Assembly: GCA_002362105.1 (NCBI GenBank)
Contig: DETD01000016.1
Span: forward strand, 6,999 to 70,998
Reading direction: 5' to 3'
Source: Bacteroidales bacterium UBA3297
Lineage (GTDB): Bacteria > Bacteroidota > Bacteroidia > Bacteroidales > Paludibacteraceae
Length of the DNA: 64,000 nt
Part shown: in pieces, positions 51,372 through 60,024 of the stretch
Numbering within the stretch: the first letter of the stretch is position 1
Layout: every line of letters starts with the position of its first letter
Notes under the pieces: generated by a model
Database searches by the model: none
Seen by the model: only the letters and a program-made list of their open reading frames with translations
Told to the model about the DNA's origin: nothing
Translations under genes and position numbers: made by a program

Positions 51372-53132
51372 TTAAGACTCTCGCTTCAGTAAGTCGTTGG
51401 CCAGCTTTACCAGGGCTGACTTTTGCTCGTCGTTAAGCGTGGTCTTTTCCAGAGCTTTGACCGCAACTTCATATTGGCGGTTCATCTCGTCTTCGGTCGC
51501 CTTCTTGACATTCAGTCGGTTGTAGATGTCGGTAACGGCCTTAATCTTCTTGTCTCTGTCGAATGTCTCTTTGCTAAACCAGTTTATAAGGGCTTCTTCG
51601 TCTGGGGTACCTTTTGCAAGTTCCAGTGCCTTTAGGTATAAATAGGTTTTTTTGTTCTCTACAATATCGCCGCCAATGTTCTTGCCGAAGACTTCTGTGT
51701 CTCCGTATACGTCGAGAATGTCGTCGCACAACTGGAACGAAAGTCCGACGCCAATACCGAAGTCGTAGAGGGCGTTGGCGTTCTTCTTGTCGGCACCGCC
51801 ACAAATAGCTCCTATTTTCAGCGAGCCAGCCAGCAGAACAGCGGTCTTCAGGCGTATCATCTCCATGTAGTTGTTAATCGACACCTTGGTGCTTTTCTCA
51901 AAGTTCATGTCGTACTGCTGGCCTTCCATAACGCCTATCACTGTCTCGTTGAAGTGTTTCAGCACGGCTGGCATATACTTGTTCTTTGTCTTGGCAATCA
52001 GCTCGTATGCCTTTGCCATCATAGTGTCGCCCGAAAGAATAGCGGTATTCTCGTCCCACACTTTGTGTACGGTTGGTTTGCCTCGGCGCTTGTCTGCGTT
52101 GTCCATAATGTCGTCGTGCAGCAGGGTGAAGTTGTGGAACATCTCCAAACCTAGTGCGGCCGACAAGGCGGGTTGCACTTCTCCACAATAGAGTTGGCAG
52201 GCAAATAGTGTGAATGCCGGACGCAGGCGTTTTCCTCCTATCTCAACCAGTTCGTATGCTATAGGCTCGTAAAGGCCTTGTGGTTCCTTCTTGAATTTGT
52301 ATTTTGCCAGCTGCTGGCGAACATAGTTCTGTATTTCGCTGAAACTCATTTCTTTCTTGTCTGCATTCATCTTCCCGTTATTTAAGATGGTTCTGGCATC
52401 GCGTCCGAAACTGCGGTAAGTGTCGAACTCTATTTCAACATCGGGTTCGGTAAACGAGTTGCGGTCGTCGAGCGGAAAGGCCAGGTATTTTATGGTTATA
52501 CCTCTTCCCAACCATTGTTGCTCGTAATAGGTCTTTATGCTTAAAACCGGGTCGTTTGCTTTGGTCGACGCGTAAAGGTCGGTTATGCGCTCTATGGGCT
52601 GTATGTTGTTCGCCTTTAGCAACTCGTCGGTATAGGTGAACATAAACTGGCTGTCGGTCTTCAGGTTCATCGTCCCGTTGGTTGCCAATATCTGCTGGTA
52701 TAGGCGCAGGAAGGTTGAACTGGTAAGGCGTTTGTTCACTTTCTTCATTTGTGGGTCCGGAAAGGTCAGCCATATTTCGCTTATCTCGCCTTTTTCAAAG
52801 AATGCGCTAATCATCTCGATGCTGGTTCTGATGAATGCCACATTCTTCAGGCCTTTCTGTAAGGCTTGTTTGGCGCCTGTCCACATACGTGCCCCTTTAA
52901 TGTCGACTCCAATATAGTTTTTGTCGGCATTCTGTTCAGCCTGGGCTACTGTGTATTCGCCTTTCCCACAACCCAGTTCAAGAACGATGGGGTTGTTGTT
53001 GCCGAAATAGGTGTTCCATTGCCCTTTTTTCTCGAATGGTTTCCCACTTTCGCGCCATACGCCGTAAGTGTATTGGAATACGTTTTCGAACGTTTCCATA
53101 TCGCTGAATTTCGCCAGTTTACCTTTTCCCAT
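51372..53132 (-). CDS. Fusion of tRNA (guanine-N7)-methyltransferase and polyprenyl diphosphate synthase
   Basis: 586 residues. Residues 1-254 are a complete TrmB (m7G46 methyltransferase): VLELGCGKGEYTVAQAEQN, GVDIKGARMWTGAKQAL, WLTFPDPQMKKVNKRLTSS. Residues 255-586 are a complete long-chain prenyl synthase with both aspartate motifs, LLHDDIMDNADKRRG and FQLCDDILDVYG, plus GGKRLRPAF. An internal ATG at 52370 is a normal start for the synthase, and one base upstream-shifted TAA (52380-52378) would be a normal trmB stop, so the fusion may be a one-base deletion joining two coupled genes. The activities have no known functional link. Six bases downstream of gldH. Confidence 0.88.
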   Translation of the reverse strand: MGKGKLAKFSDMETFENVFQYTYGVWRESGKPFEKKGQWNTYFGNNNPIVLELGCGKGEYTVAQAEQNADKNYIGVDIKGARMWTGAKQALQKGLKNVAFIRTSIEMISAFFEKGEISEIWLTFPDPQMKKVNKRLTSSTFLRLYQQILATNGTMNLKTDSQFMFTYTDELLKANNIQPIERITDLYASTKANDPVLSIKTYYEQQWLGRGITIKYLAFPLDDRNSFTEPDVEIEFDTYRSFGRDARTILNNGKMNADKKEMSFSEIQNYVRQQLAKYKFKKEPQGLYEPIAYELVEIGGKRLRPAFTLFACQLYCGEVQPALSAALGLEMFHNFTLLHDDIMDNADKRRGKPTVHKVWDENTAILSGDTMMAKAYELIAKTKNKYMPAVLKHFNETVIGVMEGQQYDMNFEKSTKVSINNYMEMIRLKTAVLLAGSLKIGAICGGADKKNANALYDFGIGVGLSFQLCDDILDVYGDTEVFGKNIGGDIVENKKTYLYLKALELAKGTPDEEALINWFSKETFDRDKKIKAVTDIYNRLNVKKATEDEMNRQYEVAVKALEKTTLNDEQKSALVKLANDLLKRES

Positions 53133-53138
53133 GTTGTT

Positions 53139-53630
53139 TTACTCCTTTGTGTTGGTGTTGCTTGAATGACAGATGCGGATGCCTATGTCGCTTATTCCTT
53201 TCAGCGAGTCGGTGCGCATTCCTTGAATGAGCTCTAGACGGTATTTGCCGCTCTTCGGAAATTTGACTTCCTGCAGGAACGAGACAGGCAGATGGTGTAC
53301 CGAACCCATGCCTTCGCCTATCCAGCGCCCGTTGTTGTCGGCTAGAACGCACTGCAGCGTGTCGCGGTACACTTCGCCATCCGGATTATACAGGTTGGCG
53401 AAGAGCCAGAAGTTCTGGAACGGATAGTTGTTCTGGTTCCTTATGTCTATCACTACATCGTAGGTGCCGGTTGTGTCGGCCCAGTCGTAGTTGAAGTTCA
53501 CCACGCTGTCTTTCATCCAAATAGCCTTTGGCATGCTTTTGCTGGCCTGGAAGGCTACATTTTCTGTGCAGGCACTTGCCACAATGGCGGTAAGAACGAG
53601 TGTCAGGTATTTCAACTTATGCATTTTCAT
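53139..53630 (-). CDS. gldH: Gliding motility lipoprotein GldH
   Basis: 163 residues. MKMHKLKYLTLVLTAIVASAC gives a lipobox (ASAC, Cys21). The core follows GldH: FNYDWADTTGTYDVVIDIRN, YPFQNFWLFANLYNPDG, LADNNGRWIGEGMGSVHHLP, KSGKYRLELIQGMRTDSLKG and ISDIGIRI. GldH is needed for gliding in Flavobacterium and is kept in non-gliding Bacteroidota, often with type IX secretion. The start overlaps the end of ricT (stop at 53617) by 14 bases; a second ATG at 53624 is possible. A longer open frame reading into ricT's repeat region is an artefact. Confidence 0.88.
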   Translation of the reverse strand: MKMHKLKYLTLVLTAIVASACTENVAFQASKSMPKAIWMKDSVVNFNYDWADTTGTYDVVIDIRNQNNYPFQNFWLFANLYNPDGEVYRDTLQCVLADNNGRWIGEGMGSVHHLPVSFLQEVKFPKSGKYRLELIQGMRTDSLKGISDIGIRICHSSNTNTKE

Positions 53631-55230
53631 TCCCTCCATTGTTTGCGTTACCTTGGTTGTGCCGTTCTTGTGGCTGGTTCGGGTTGTTGTCCCGGCTGTC
53701 GTTCTGTTCTCTTCTGTCGCCCCGGTCTCTTCTGTCGCGGTTATGGCGGTCACCCCGGTCTCTTCTGTCGCGGTTGCGTCGGTCACCGCGGTCTCTTCTG
53801 TCGCCCCGTTCGTTGCGTGGCTGTTCGTTACCGGTCTGTTCGCCTTGGTTGTTGTTTTGTGCGCCTCCGTTGTCAGGGGTTTGTTGGTCTTGTCCGTTCT
53901 CGCCCCGTTCGTTGCGGTCGCGTCGGTCACCGCGGTCCCGTTCTTTTCGGTCACCCCGGTCCCTTCTGTCGTTGCGGTTGCGTCTGTCACCGCGGTCTCT
54001 TCTGTCGCCCCGTTCGTTGCGTGGCTGTTCGTTAGCAGCCTGTTCGCCTTGGTTGTCTGGGGTGTCAGGGTTGTTATCTGGTTGAGCGGGCTGGTTGCCT
54101 TGTTCTTTCTTCTCGTTGCGGTCTTTTTTGTCGCCCTTGTTCTTGTGTTTCTTTTTCTTGTCGAAACGGGTGAGGCTGTCTTGGCCGACAACATTCTGGT
54201 AGCCTTCGGCATTCTTGGTCTCGCGTTGTTGCAGCTGGCTTTCCTCGTCGAGCAGTTCGTCTACTTTCTCACCACGTTTGTTCAAGGCCTGTATTTCCCT
54301 TACACGGTCGGTCGAGAGTGTAACCAAATTGGCTGCGAAGTGAGGGTCGCTCGAATACTGCATGGTCTTCGCAAAGACGTCCGTCTTGAAGTGGTAGAAG
54401 GTTCCATCTTTGGTTTCCAATGGAATGTCGCGGGCTGGAATCTCTTTCTGGGCTTCAATATAGCAGTCTTGCTCGAAGTTGAGGCAGCACTTCAGTTTCG
54501 CACATTGTCCTGCCAGTTTTTGCGGGTTCAGCGATATCTCTTGGTAGCGGGCTGCCGAGGTTGAAACCGATACGAAACTGCTCATCCAGCTCGAACAGCA
54601 TAGAGGTCTGCCGCATGGGCCAATTCCTCCAATGCGCCCTGCTTCCTGCCGGGCTCCAATCTGGCGCATCTCAATGCGCACTTTGAAGGTGTCGGCCAGT
54701 ACCTTGATAAGCTGGCGAAAGTCGACGCGCTCGTCGGCTATGTAGTAGAAAATAGCCTTGTTCCCGTCTCCCTGGTACTCAACATCGCCGATTTTCATGT
54801 TCAAGTGCAGATCTTCCGCAATGCGGCGACTTTTCAGCATGGTCTCATGCTCGCGGGCTTTCGCCTCCTCGTATTTCTCTAGGTCAACCTCGCGTGCTAT
54901 TCGGTAGATGCGTTTGATTTCTGAACGCATCGGGTCTATTTTGTTCTTCTTCATCTGTAGAAGCACAAGTTGCCCTGTAAGTGAAACCGTACCGATGTCG
55001 TGTCCGGGTGACGATTCAACGGCTACCATGTCTCCCTTGTGCAACATCAGGTTGTTGGTATTGCGGTAGTAGCCTTTACGGGTATTCTTGAATATGACTT
55101 CTACAAAATCGGTGGCTGCTTGTGCCTCTGGTATGTCGCACAGCCAGTCGAATGTGTCTAACTTATTATTTGTTCGCTTGCTGCATCCGTTAGCGTTCAT
55201 GTTGCAGCCTTGGTGTTTGTTACAACTCAT
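53617..55230 (-). CDS. ricT: PSP1-domain protein RicT (YaaT-like) with repetitive Arg-Asp tail
   Basis: 537 residues. The N-terminal ~330 residues are the PSP1/RicT family: YRNTNNLMLHKGDMVAVESS, IADERVDFRQLIKVLADTFK, the cysteine sets GPCGRPLCCSSW and CAKLKCCLNFEQDCY that can bind an iron-sulfur cluster or metal. In Bacillus RicT works with RicA and RicF in RNase Y complexes. The C-terminal ~190 residues are low-complexity, with RGDRRDRGDRRNR-type repeats, basic and acidic residues alternating, a possible RNA-binding or disordered tail. Between holB (39-base gap) and gldH (overlap), an arrangement seen in other Bacteroidota. Confidence 0.9.
   Translation of the reverse strand: MSCNKHQGCNMNANGCSKRTNNKLDTFDWLCDIPEAQAATDFVEVIFKNTRKGYYRNTNNLMLHKGDMVAVESSPGHDIGTVSLTGQLVLLQMKKNKIDPMRSEIKRIYRIAREVDLEKYEEAKAREHETMLKSRRIAEDLHLNMKIGDVEYQGDGNKAIFYYIADERVDFRQLIKVLADTFKVRIEMRQIGARQEAGRIGGIGPCGRPLCCSSWMSSFVSVSTSAARYQEISLNPQKLAGQCAKLKCCLNFEQDCYIEAQKEIPARDIPLETKDGTFYHFKTDVFAKTMQYSSDPHFAANLVTLSTDRVREIQALNKRGEKVDELLDEESQLQQRETKNAEGYQNVVGQDSLTRFDKKKKHKNKGDKKDRNEKKEQGNQPAQPDNNPDTPDNQGEQAANEQPRNERGDRRDRGDRRNRNDRRDRGDRKERDRGDRRDRNERGENGQDQQTPDNGGAQNNNQGEQTGNEQPRNERGDRRDRGDRRNRDRRDRGDRHNRDRRDRGDRREQNDSRDNNPNQPQERHNQGNANNGGNENA
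53700..54062 (-). repeat. Duplicated low-complexity coding module in ricT
   Basis: Two copies of a module of about 35-40 codons read NQGEQ-(A/T)(A/G)-NEQPRNERGDRR and continue with RDRGDRRNR repeats. At DNA level the plus strand shows many copies of CGGTCTCTTCTGTCGC-like units. Such arrays tend to vary in copy number. Confidence 0.8.
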
Positions 55231-55269
55231 AAAGTATTTTAGAATGTATGTGAATCGGCCTGTTGGGGC

Positions 55270-56394
55270 CTACTGTTTTATTAGCATTGTCATTTTGAGG
55301 GCCAGGTCGAAGAAGACCAGTTTTGCCTGTGTGTTCTGTTCTATGTCGCGTTGGGCCAGTTGGAGCTCTTGGGCCAGACCGGCTATGTTGCGTTCGTTTA
55401 CAAATGGACCAAATTTGGCGACAAACTCGCTTTCTTCCTTGGTCATATAGTTCAACTCCGGATTCCGCAGATTCGAGATGAAACTTTCGCGGATCATACG
55501 CTGGGCGTATTCCAGAAAACTGATATGCCTTTTACGGCCAATGGCAGCTATTTCTTCTGCCCATTCTTTCATTTGCTTTGCGTTTCGTGAATACGAGGCG
55601 CGCATCACTTTCTTGAACAGCTCCAAGTATTCGCGGTTATCGCTGCTTCCTGTCACGCTGCCCACTGCCTCTATCAAGCTACCGTTGCCCAGGTGGGCGG
55701 CATCGTTGACCAACTGGTGGTCGAGGGTGGGATAGCGGTCTTGCAGAAAGTGCCTGATATCTTCTTCGCGGAGTGGTGGAACCGGTATGCGCTGTGTACG
55801 CGACAATATGGTTCCGAGCACTTCTTCTGCATTGTTGCTAACCAAGAGGAATAGTGTTTTACCTAGGGGCTCTTCTATTATTTTCAGCAGCTTGTTCGCA
55901 CAAACGACGTGCATTTTTTCTGGCAGCCAGATGACCATTGTCTTGTAACCGCCTTCGTAAGCCTTTTGCGACAGTGTGTTGTTTATCTCTTCGCTCTCGT
56001 TGGCATAGATAATCCCCTGCTTGTTCTCCGCTCCAATGAAGTCGAGCCATTGGCTGAGTGTGAATGGCGAATGCTTGGTGACCATTTCGCGCCATTCTGC
56101 GGCATATTCGCTGCATGAGGTCTCTTTGTCTCCCTTTTTTACAATCGGATATGCAAAATGCAGGTCGGGGTGGATGAGTGCCGACATCTTCTTGCACGAC
56201 GGACAGGTTCCACACGAGTCGGTGTCCGTCCGGTTTTTGCAGTTGACGTATTGTGCGAATGCCAGTGCCAGCGATAACTTTTGTGTGCCTTGCGGACCGC
56301 ATATAAGTTGGGCGTGAGGAACTCGTCCCTCACGTACCGATTTTATCAATCGTTCTTTTACGGCTTCCTGCCCATAGATGTCTTTAAACTGCAC
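55270..56394 (-). CDS. holB: DNA polymerase III delta-prime subunit (HolB)
   Basis: 374 residues, clamp-loader subunit. N-terminal AAA+ domain: YGQEAVKERLIKSVREGRVP, a nucleotide-binding loop GPQGTQKLS, zinc-binding cysteines CKNRTDTDSCGTCPSCKK, HPDLHFAYP, and SRTQRIPVPPL at the sensor region. The P-loop is altered (GTQKL rather than GxGKT), as is usual for delta-prime, which does not hydrolyse ATP in many species. First gene of holB-ricT-gldH-trmB fusion. Confidence 0.93.
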   Translation of the reverse strand: MQFKDIYGQEAVKERLIKSVREGRVPHAQLICGPQGTQKLSLALAFAQYVNCKNRTDTDSCGTCPSCKKMSALIHPDLHFAYPIVKKGDKETSCSEYAAEWREMVTKHSPFTLSQWLDFIGAENKQGIIYANESEEINNTLSQKAYEGGYKTMVIWLPEKMHVVCANKLLKIIEEPLGKTLFLLVSNNAEEVLGTILSRTQRIPVPPLREEDIRHFLQDRYPTLDHQLVNDAAHLGNGSLIEAVGSVTGSSDNREYLELFKKVMRASYSRNAKQMKEWAEEIAAIGRKRHISFLEYAQRMIRESFISNLRNPELNYMTKEESEFVAKFGPFVNERNIAGLAQELQLAQRDIEQNTQAKLVFFDLALKMTMLIKQ

Positions 56395-56420
56395 TTTTCC
56401 CCAACTAAGGTAATATTATT

Positions 56421-56428
56421 CAAAAGTA
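56421..56428 (-). promoter_or_regulatory. -7 element of holB
   Basis: TACTTTTG on the minus strand, 26 bases before the holB start codon; no -33 match. Confidence 0.45.
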
Positions 56429-56643
56429 CTTAAAATATGCGTCATAAAAAAATGTAGCACTTGCTTTTTCAAACGCTATATTCTGCAACTATTCGTAATG
56501 TATTGAATGTAAATGTTTTGCTAAATGCGAATAGAATGTGTTAAATTTTGTGGGAATTATTTCGCAGTGGAAACTGTCTTCAATTTGGTGCCTGTTTTGC
56601 GTAAGGGTTCCTACTGGCTTTTTCTGCAGTTTTCCCGTCGTTG

Positions 56644-57393
56644 TCAGTCGCACTTTTCGCCTTCCTCCAAATGCTTGAGCAGGCGGTTGCACATGGGGTA
56701 AATCAGCCAGAAACTGACTAAGCCCGAAATGCTTGCACAGAGGGTGCTGATGAAGAACTGCAACGATATTGTCAGGGTGTTTTTGGTGACCTCTATGCCG
56801 AACCATTTCATCAGTTGTTGGATGAACTTGATGGCGACTAAGCGGTTCCCTGCCCTGGCGCTTATGTGAAGGACCGTCCTTCGTGCTGTTGCTCCTACGG
56901 CGCTCTTCATGGTCTGGCTCAAGCGGTGTGTGCCAATCATGATGGCGCTTACTGTGGCTATGATAATTGTTGCCCGGCTCGAAATGGCGTCGTTCTCGTC
57001 TTTAATTTGGTAGCCGTACAAATACATCAGTTTTTGTGCTACGATGTAGATGACCAGTTGGAATTGGATCAGGTCGAGTGGCAGAAGTACCCACTGGGCG
57101 TAGTCGTTTGGTGGGGTAACGGCAAGCGCTGAAAGCAGGCTGGTAAACAGTGCGTGCCTCCATATACAGCGTTTGGCGGTTTTGTGTACGGCCTCTTTCC
57201 CCAGTACACTGAGTGGCGACGCCGCTATGGCCTGCCTGACTTCGTCGGCCGTGCAGGTTTTGCTTAATGTTTTTGTAATGAATGCCGTCCTGTCCACTCT
57301 TACGAAGGGCAGTTTGAAAGCCAAGGCCTGTACCTTGTCGAAGGCAGATAGCCCCCAGTTTATCAGTGCTTTGGTTTTTGTGGCTATACACAT
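56644..57393 (-). CDS. EcsC-like membrane protein, paralogue B
   Basis: 249 residues. The middle LLPLDLIQFQLVIYIVAQKLMYLYGYQ and the C-terminal FISTLCASISGLVSFWLIYPMCNRLLKHL follow the EcsC-family outline (DLxQYYxHxLRVAQKLAYLYG ... GxISxxxxYxxxxPMAxRL). N-terminus carries AFKLPFVRVDRTAFITKTL. About three or four hydrophobic helices. EcsC is linked to ABC transport and secretion in Bacillus, but the function of the family is unclear. It lies two bases after its neighbour paralogue, with the same orientation, and the two resulted from tandem duplication. Confidence 0.65.
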   Translation of the reverse strand: MCIATKTKALINWGLSAFDKVQALAFKLPFVRVDRTAFITKTLSKTCTADEVRQAIAASPLSVLGKEAVHKTAKRCIWRHALFTSLLSALAVTPPNDYAQWVLLPLDLIQFQLVIYIVAQKLMYLYGYQIKDENDAISSRATIIIATVSAIMIGTHRLSQTMKSAVGATARRTVLHISARAGNRLVAIKFIQQLMKWFGIEVTKNTLTISLQFFISTLCASISGLVSFWLIYPMCNRLLKHLEEGEKCD

Positions 57394-57395
57394 GT

Positions 57396-58232
57396 TTATG
57401 CTACATCGGTAAGGGTGTCTTCCCTGATTTTGTCGCTGATGGTGTCTACTCCGTTGGCCTTTATCTTCCGGTTCAGCCGGTTACACATCGGATAGAATAG
57501 CCAAAAGCTGATAATGGCGGCTAAAATGGCGCACATAAGGGCTATCGTGATGGAGGCAGATAAGTTGATGGTGTCGCGTGTCGCGCTGATGCCCAACCAT
57601 TTGAATCCCTGCCTGAGCAGGTTGGTGAGTATGACGCGCCCTCCAACTTTCGTGTAAGTCCGTACGGCTTTTTTCGCTGCCGATTTTGCCAGTTTCTTAA
57701 TTGCGTTTCCTACCTTATGGCGTCCTACCATCAGCAGACTGATGGCGCTAATCATCACCGTAGCGCGTTCGCACAGTTGTCCTTTGCTGTTGCGCAGGTC
57801 GTGGTAGCCGTGCAGGTAGAGCAGTTTCTGTACCACTATGTACGTCATTATCTGGAATTGGATAATGTCGAACACAATAAGTATTATCTGCATGTAAGTG
57901 TCCGATGCAACTGCCGCTGCTGCCGAGAGTAATGCCGTAAAGATGGAGTGGCGCAGTATGCAGCGCTTTATCACCTTTTTGGTGTTTTCCTCCCCTATTG
58001 CGTCCGTCGGACTGGTTGCTATCGCTTTTTCTATCTCTTCTGGCGTGTATTCGCCGAGTCTGCGTCTGAGGTATTTTTCGCGGTCAACATATACAAGTCG
58101 GGTTTGGAACAGCCAGTCGTGGTAGCGGTCCATTAGCTTTTTTGCCGAGCGCAGACACTTTTTCACATACTTGTTGTTCAGTAAGCGCTTGGCTAAGTTC
58201 TTGGGTGCCTTTAAAGCTGTTGCAATCCCCAT
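57396..58232 (-). CDS. EcsC-like membrane protein, paralogue A
   Basis: 278 residues, close homologue of the next gene: TPEEIEKAIATSPTDAIGEE, KRCILRHSIFTALLSA, VFDIIQFQIMTYIVVQKLLY and FWLFYPMCNRLNRKI all have counterparts there. The assignment to EcsC-like proteins rests on the same spacing of the IxQF-QKLLYLHGY helix and the final PMCNRL helix. A 60-residue basic N-terminal helix region is longer than in the paralogue. Seven bases separate its start from the LD-carboxypeptidase stop, so it is probably read from the same transcript. Confidence 0.65.
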   Translation of the reverse strand: MGIATALKAPKNLAKRLLNNKYVKKCLRSAKKLMDRYHDWLFQTRLVYVDREKYLRRRLGEYTPEEIEKAIATSPTDAIGEENTKKVIKRCILRHSIFTALLSAAAAVASDTYMQIILIVFDIIQFQIMTYIVVQKLLYLHGYHDLRNSKGQLCERATVMISAISLLMVGRHKVGNAIKKLAKSAAKKAVRTYTKVGGRVILTNLLRQGFKWLGISATRDTINLSASITIALMCAILAAIISFWLFYPMCNRLNRKIKANGVDTISDKIREDTLTDVA

Positions 58233-58239
58233 AATCTAA

Positions 58240-59298
58240 CTATTTGAATGTTAGTGTTGCTTTCTTGTCGTTTACTGTTAGTTTAACAGTACGTCCAAGG
58301 TAGAGCGGCAGGTTTTTGGTGTCGTGTCCGCTCTGCAATCCGTACATGACTGGTATACCAAGGTCGCCCAATTTTTCTTTCATTATTTCTTCAATGCTCT
58401 TGTCGTTACCCTGGGTACAGTTGATGAATTCGCCTACTACAATACCGCGTATTCCGTCAAGTTTTCCGCTCAATTTCAAGTTGGTGAGCATTCGGTCTAT
58501 CGCATAGTTGGCTTCGCCGGTGTCTTCAATGAAGAGTATTGCGCCTTTGGCGTTGAGGTCGTAAAGTGTGCCGCCTTCGCTATAGATAAGTGAGAGGTTG
58601 CCGCCCACTAGTCGGCCTTCGGCTGTTCCCTTCACGCAATTGCTGTTTGTGTTTACGCTCAAGCTCTCGTAGCTGTCGCCGAACAGGGCTTTTTTCAGTC
58701 CTTCAGCACTCTCTTTATCTTTGTTGAAGCCTACCATCATAGGGCCGTGTATGGTTTCAACGCCCAAGTTGTTAAGGGCAATGTGTAAGGCGGTGACATC
58801 GCTGTAGCCGATTACCCATTTCGGATTGCTCTGCATAACTTTCAGGTCGAGGTAGCTTAATATCTGCGATGCACCATATCCGCCGCGGGCCATAAATATA
58901 GCCTTGACGTTAGGGTTGTCTATCATTTTCTGCAAGCCTTCTACACGTTGGGCAATGGTGCCAGCGTAGCGGCCGTCGCTTTTGTAAAGGTTGTCGGCCA
59001 ACTTCACGTTCAATCCCCACGATTTCAAGGTCGAAATGCCATCGGCAACATCTTTTTCCGAAACAGCGTTCGAGGCGGCGCATACGGCAACGGTGTCTCC
59101 CTTCTTCAGGTAGTCGGGACGTACGTCCATCGTTATTTCCTCTTGGCTGTTGAGAATGGTGGAGTAGTATTCCGCATCGTAGGTGTTCGTTACGTACTCG
59201 TTGTTGGTGATGTATTCGTTCGTGATGTATTCTTTCTTACAAGAACTGCTGCCTAGTACGACTAGGGCGGCAAATGGCATGCAGTAACGGTATTTCAT
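58240..59298 (-). CDS. LD-carboxypeptidase family (S66) lipoprotein
   Basis: 352 residues from the ATG at 59298 (frame open to 59328): MKYRYCMPFAALVVLGSSSC is a lipoprotein signal. After the Cys comes a repeat (EYITNEYITNNEYVTNTYD), then the S66 domain: GDTVAVCAASNAVSE, ARGGYGASQILSYLD, catalytic Ser in GYSDVTAL, GPMM, Glu in ILFIEDTGE and His in GLQSGHDTKNLP. The family removes terminal D-alanine from peptidoglycan tetrapeptides (LdcA) or cleaves peptide antibiotics (MccF). A lipoprotein form anchored in the envelope is less typical than the cytoplasmic enzyme. Confidence 0.9.
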   Translation of the reverse strand: MKYRYCMPFAALVVLGSSSCKKEYITNEYITNNEYVTNTYDAEYYSTILNSQEEITMDVRPDYLKKGDTVAVCAASNAVSEKDVADGISTLKSWGLNVKLADNLYKSDGRYAGTIAQRVEGLQKMIDNPNVKAIFMARGGYGASQILSYLDLKVMQSNPKWVIGYSDVTALHIALNNLGVETIHGPMMVGFNKDKESAEGLKKALFGDSYESLSVNTNSNCVKGTAEGRLVGGNLSLIYSEGGTLYDLNAKGAILFIEDTGEANYAIDRMLTNLKLSGKLDGIRGIVVGEFINCTQGNDKSIEEIMKEKLGDLGIPVMYGLQSGHDTKNLPLYLGRTVKLTVNDKKATLTFK

Positions 59299-59325
59299 CT
59301 TTATCCTTTGTTTTTTAGTTAGGTA

Positions 59326-59333
59326 CAAATATA
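59326..59333 (-). promoter_or_regulatory. -7 element of the LD-carboxypeptidase gene
   Basis: TATATTTG on the minus strand, 27 bases before the favoured ATG at 59298. It overlaps the alternative start at 59328, which supports the later start. Confidence 0.5.
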
Positions 59334-59359
59334 TAAAAAAGCGTTTTCACTTGTTCTGG

Positions 59360-59995
59360 CTATTGGGGAAATATGCCTAAATGGGCAACAACCTTGAAGA
59401 GGTGGGTAATGGTGCTAATCTCCACTTCCTGGCTGTCGAATTCCTTGTTGTCGGCTTTGAGCAGCAGAAATCCCTTCTTCCTGCTTTTTTCTATGCGTTT
59501 CACTGTCCTTAGTCCGCTTGATGTGACAATTGCGTAGATTCCGCCAAAAGTGGGTAGTGCTCCGCTTGTTGGCAGTTCTTGCAGGGCAATCCGTTCCCCG
59601 TCGGCTATTGTCGGCTCCATCGAGTGCCCTTTCAGGTTGCACCAGTATTCAACGCCTTTCAGGCTTTTGCACTCTACGTATTCGGCGGGTGTTTGGGTTT
59701 GGTCGTTATAAAATTCGTTGAATCCTCCCGAAAAGTCGACGTCGAAGTACGGGGCTTTGGTGCTGGCCTGGTCTAGGGTGTCTTCTGTATTTAACATACT
59801 GCCGTTGCCTGTTACAAGCCATACTGGATTCAACTCGGGAAACTGCTGGACCATTTTGGTGAGCCACTGGCTCGATATGGAAGAACCTTTGACGACGGCA
59901 TTGTGTATGGTGCCGTTCGACATTCCTAATGCCTGCTCAAATTTGCGTACCGACAGTTTTTTGTAGTCGATAAAGGCTTTTATTCTTTCCAGCAT
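59360..59995 (-). CDS. S24/LexA-type regulator with helix-turn-helix
   Basis: 211 residues. N-terminal helix-turn-helix (KLSVRKFEQALGMSNGTIHN), linker, and an S24 peptidase-like domain with the serine in GHSMEPTI and the lysine in LRTVKRIEKS, as needed for self-cleavage. This is the architecture of CI/LexA-like repressors. No phage genes flank it, so it may be a stand-alone stress regulator; Bacteroidales have many such genes. Divergent from nothing obvious; its own promoter is at 60025. Confidence 0.88.
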   Translation of the reverse strand: MLERIKAFIDYKKLSVRKFEQALGMSNGTIHNAVVKGSSISSQWLTKMVQQFPELNPVWLVTGNGSMLNTEDTLDQASTKAPYFDVDFSGGFNEFYNDQTQTPAEYVECKSLKGVEYWCNLKGHSMEPTIADGERIALQELPTSGALPTFGGIYAIVTSSGLRTVKRIEKSRKKGFLLLKADNKEFDSQEVEISTITHLFKVVAHLGIFPQ

Positions 59996-60024
59996 ATAAC
60001 TTTTCCCGCTTTATTGTTGTTGTA

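Noticed and set aside
53491..54564. Long open frames on the plus strand opposite ricT, and an extension of gldH through its repeats
   Set aside because: The repetitive Arg/Asp codons keep several frames free of stops. The products are low-complexity (V/S/T-rich) and conflict with the clear RicT reading.
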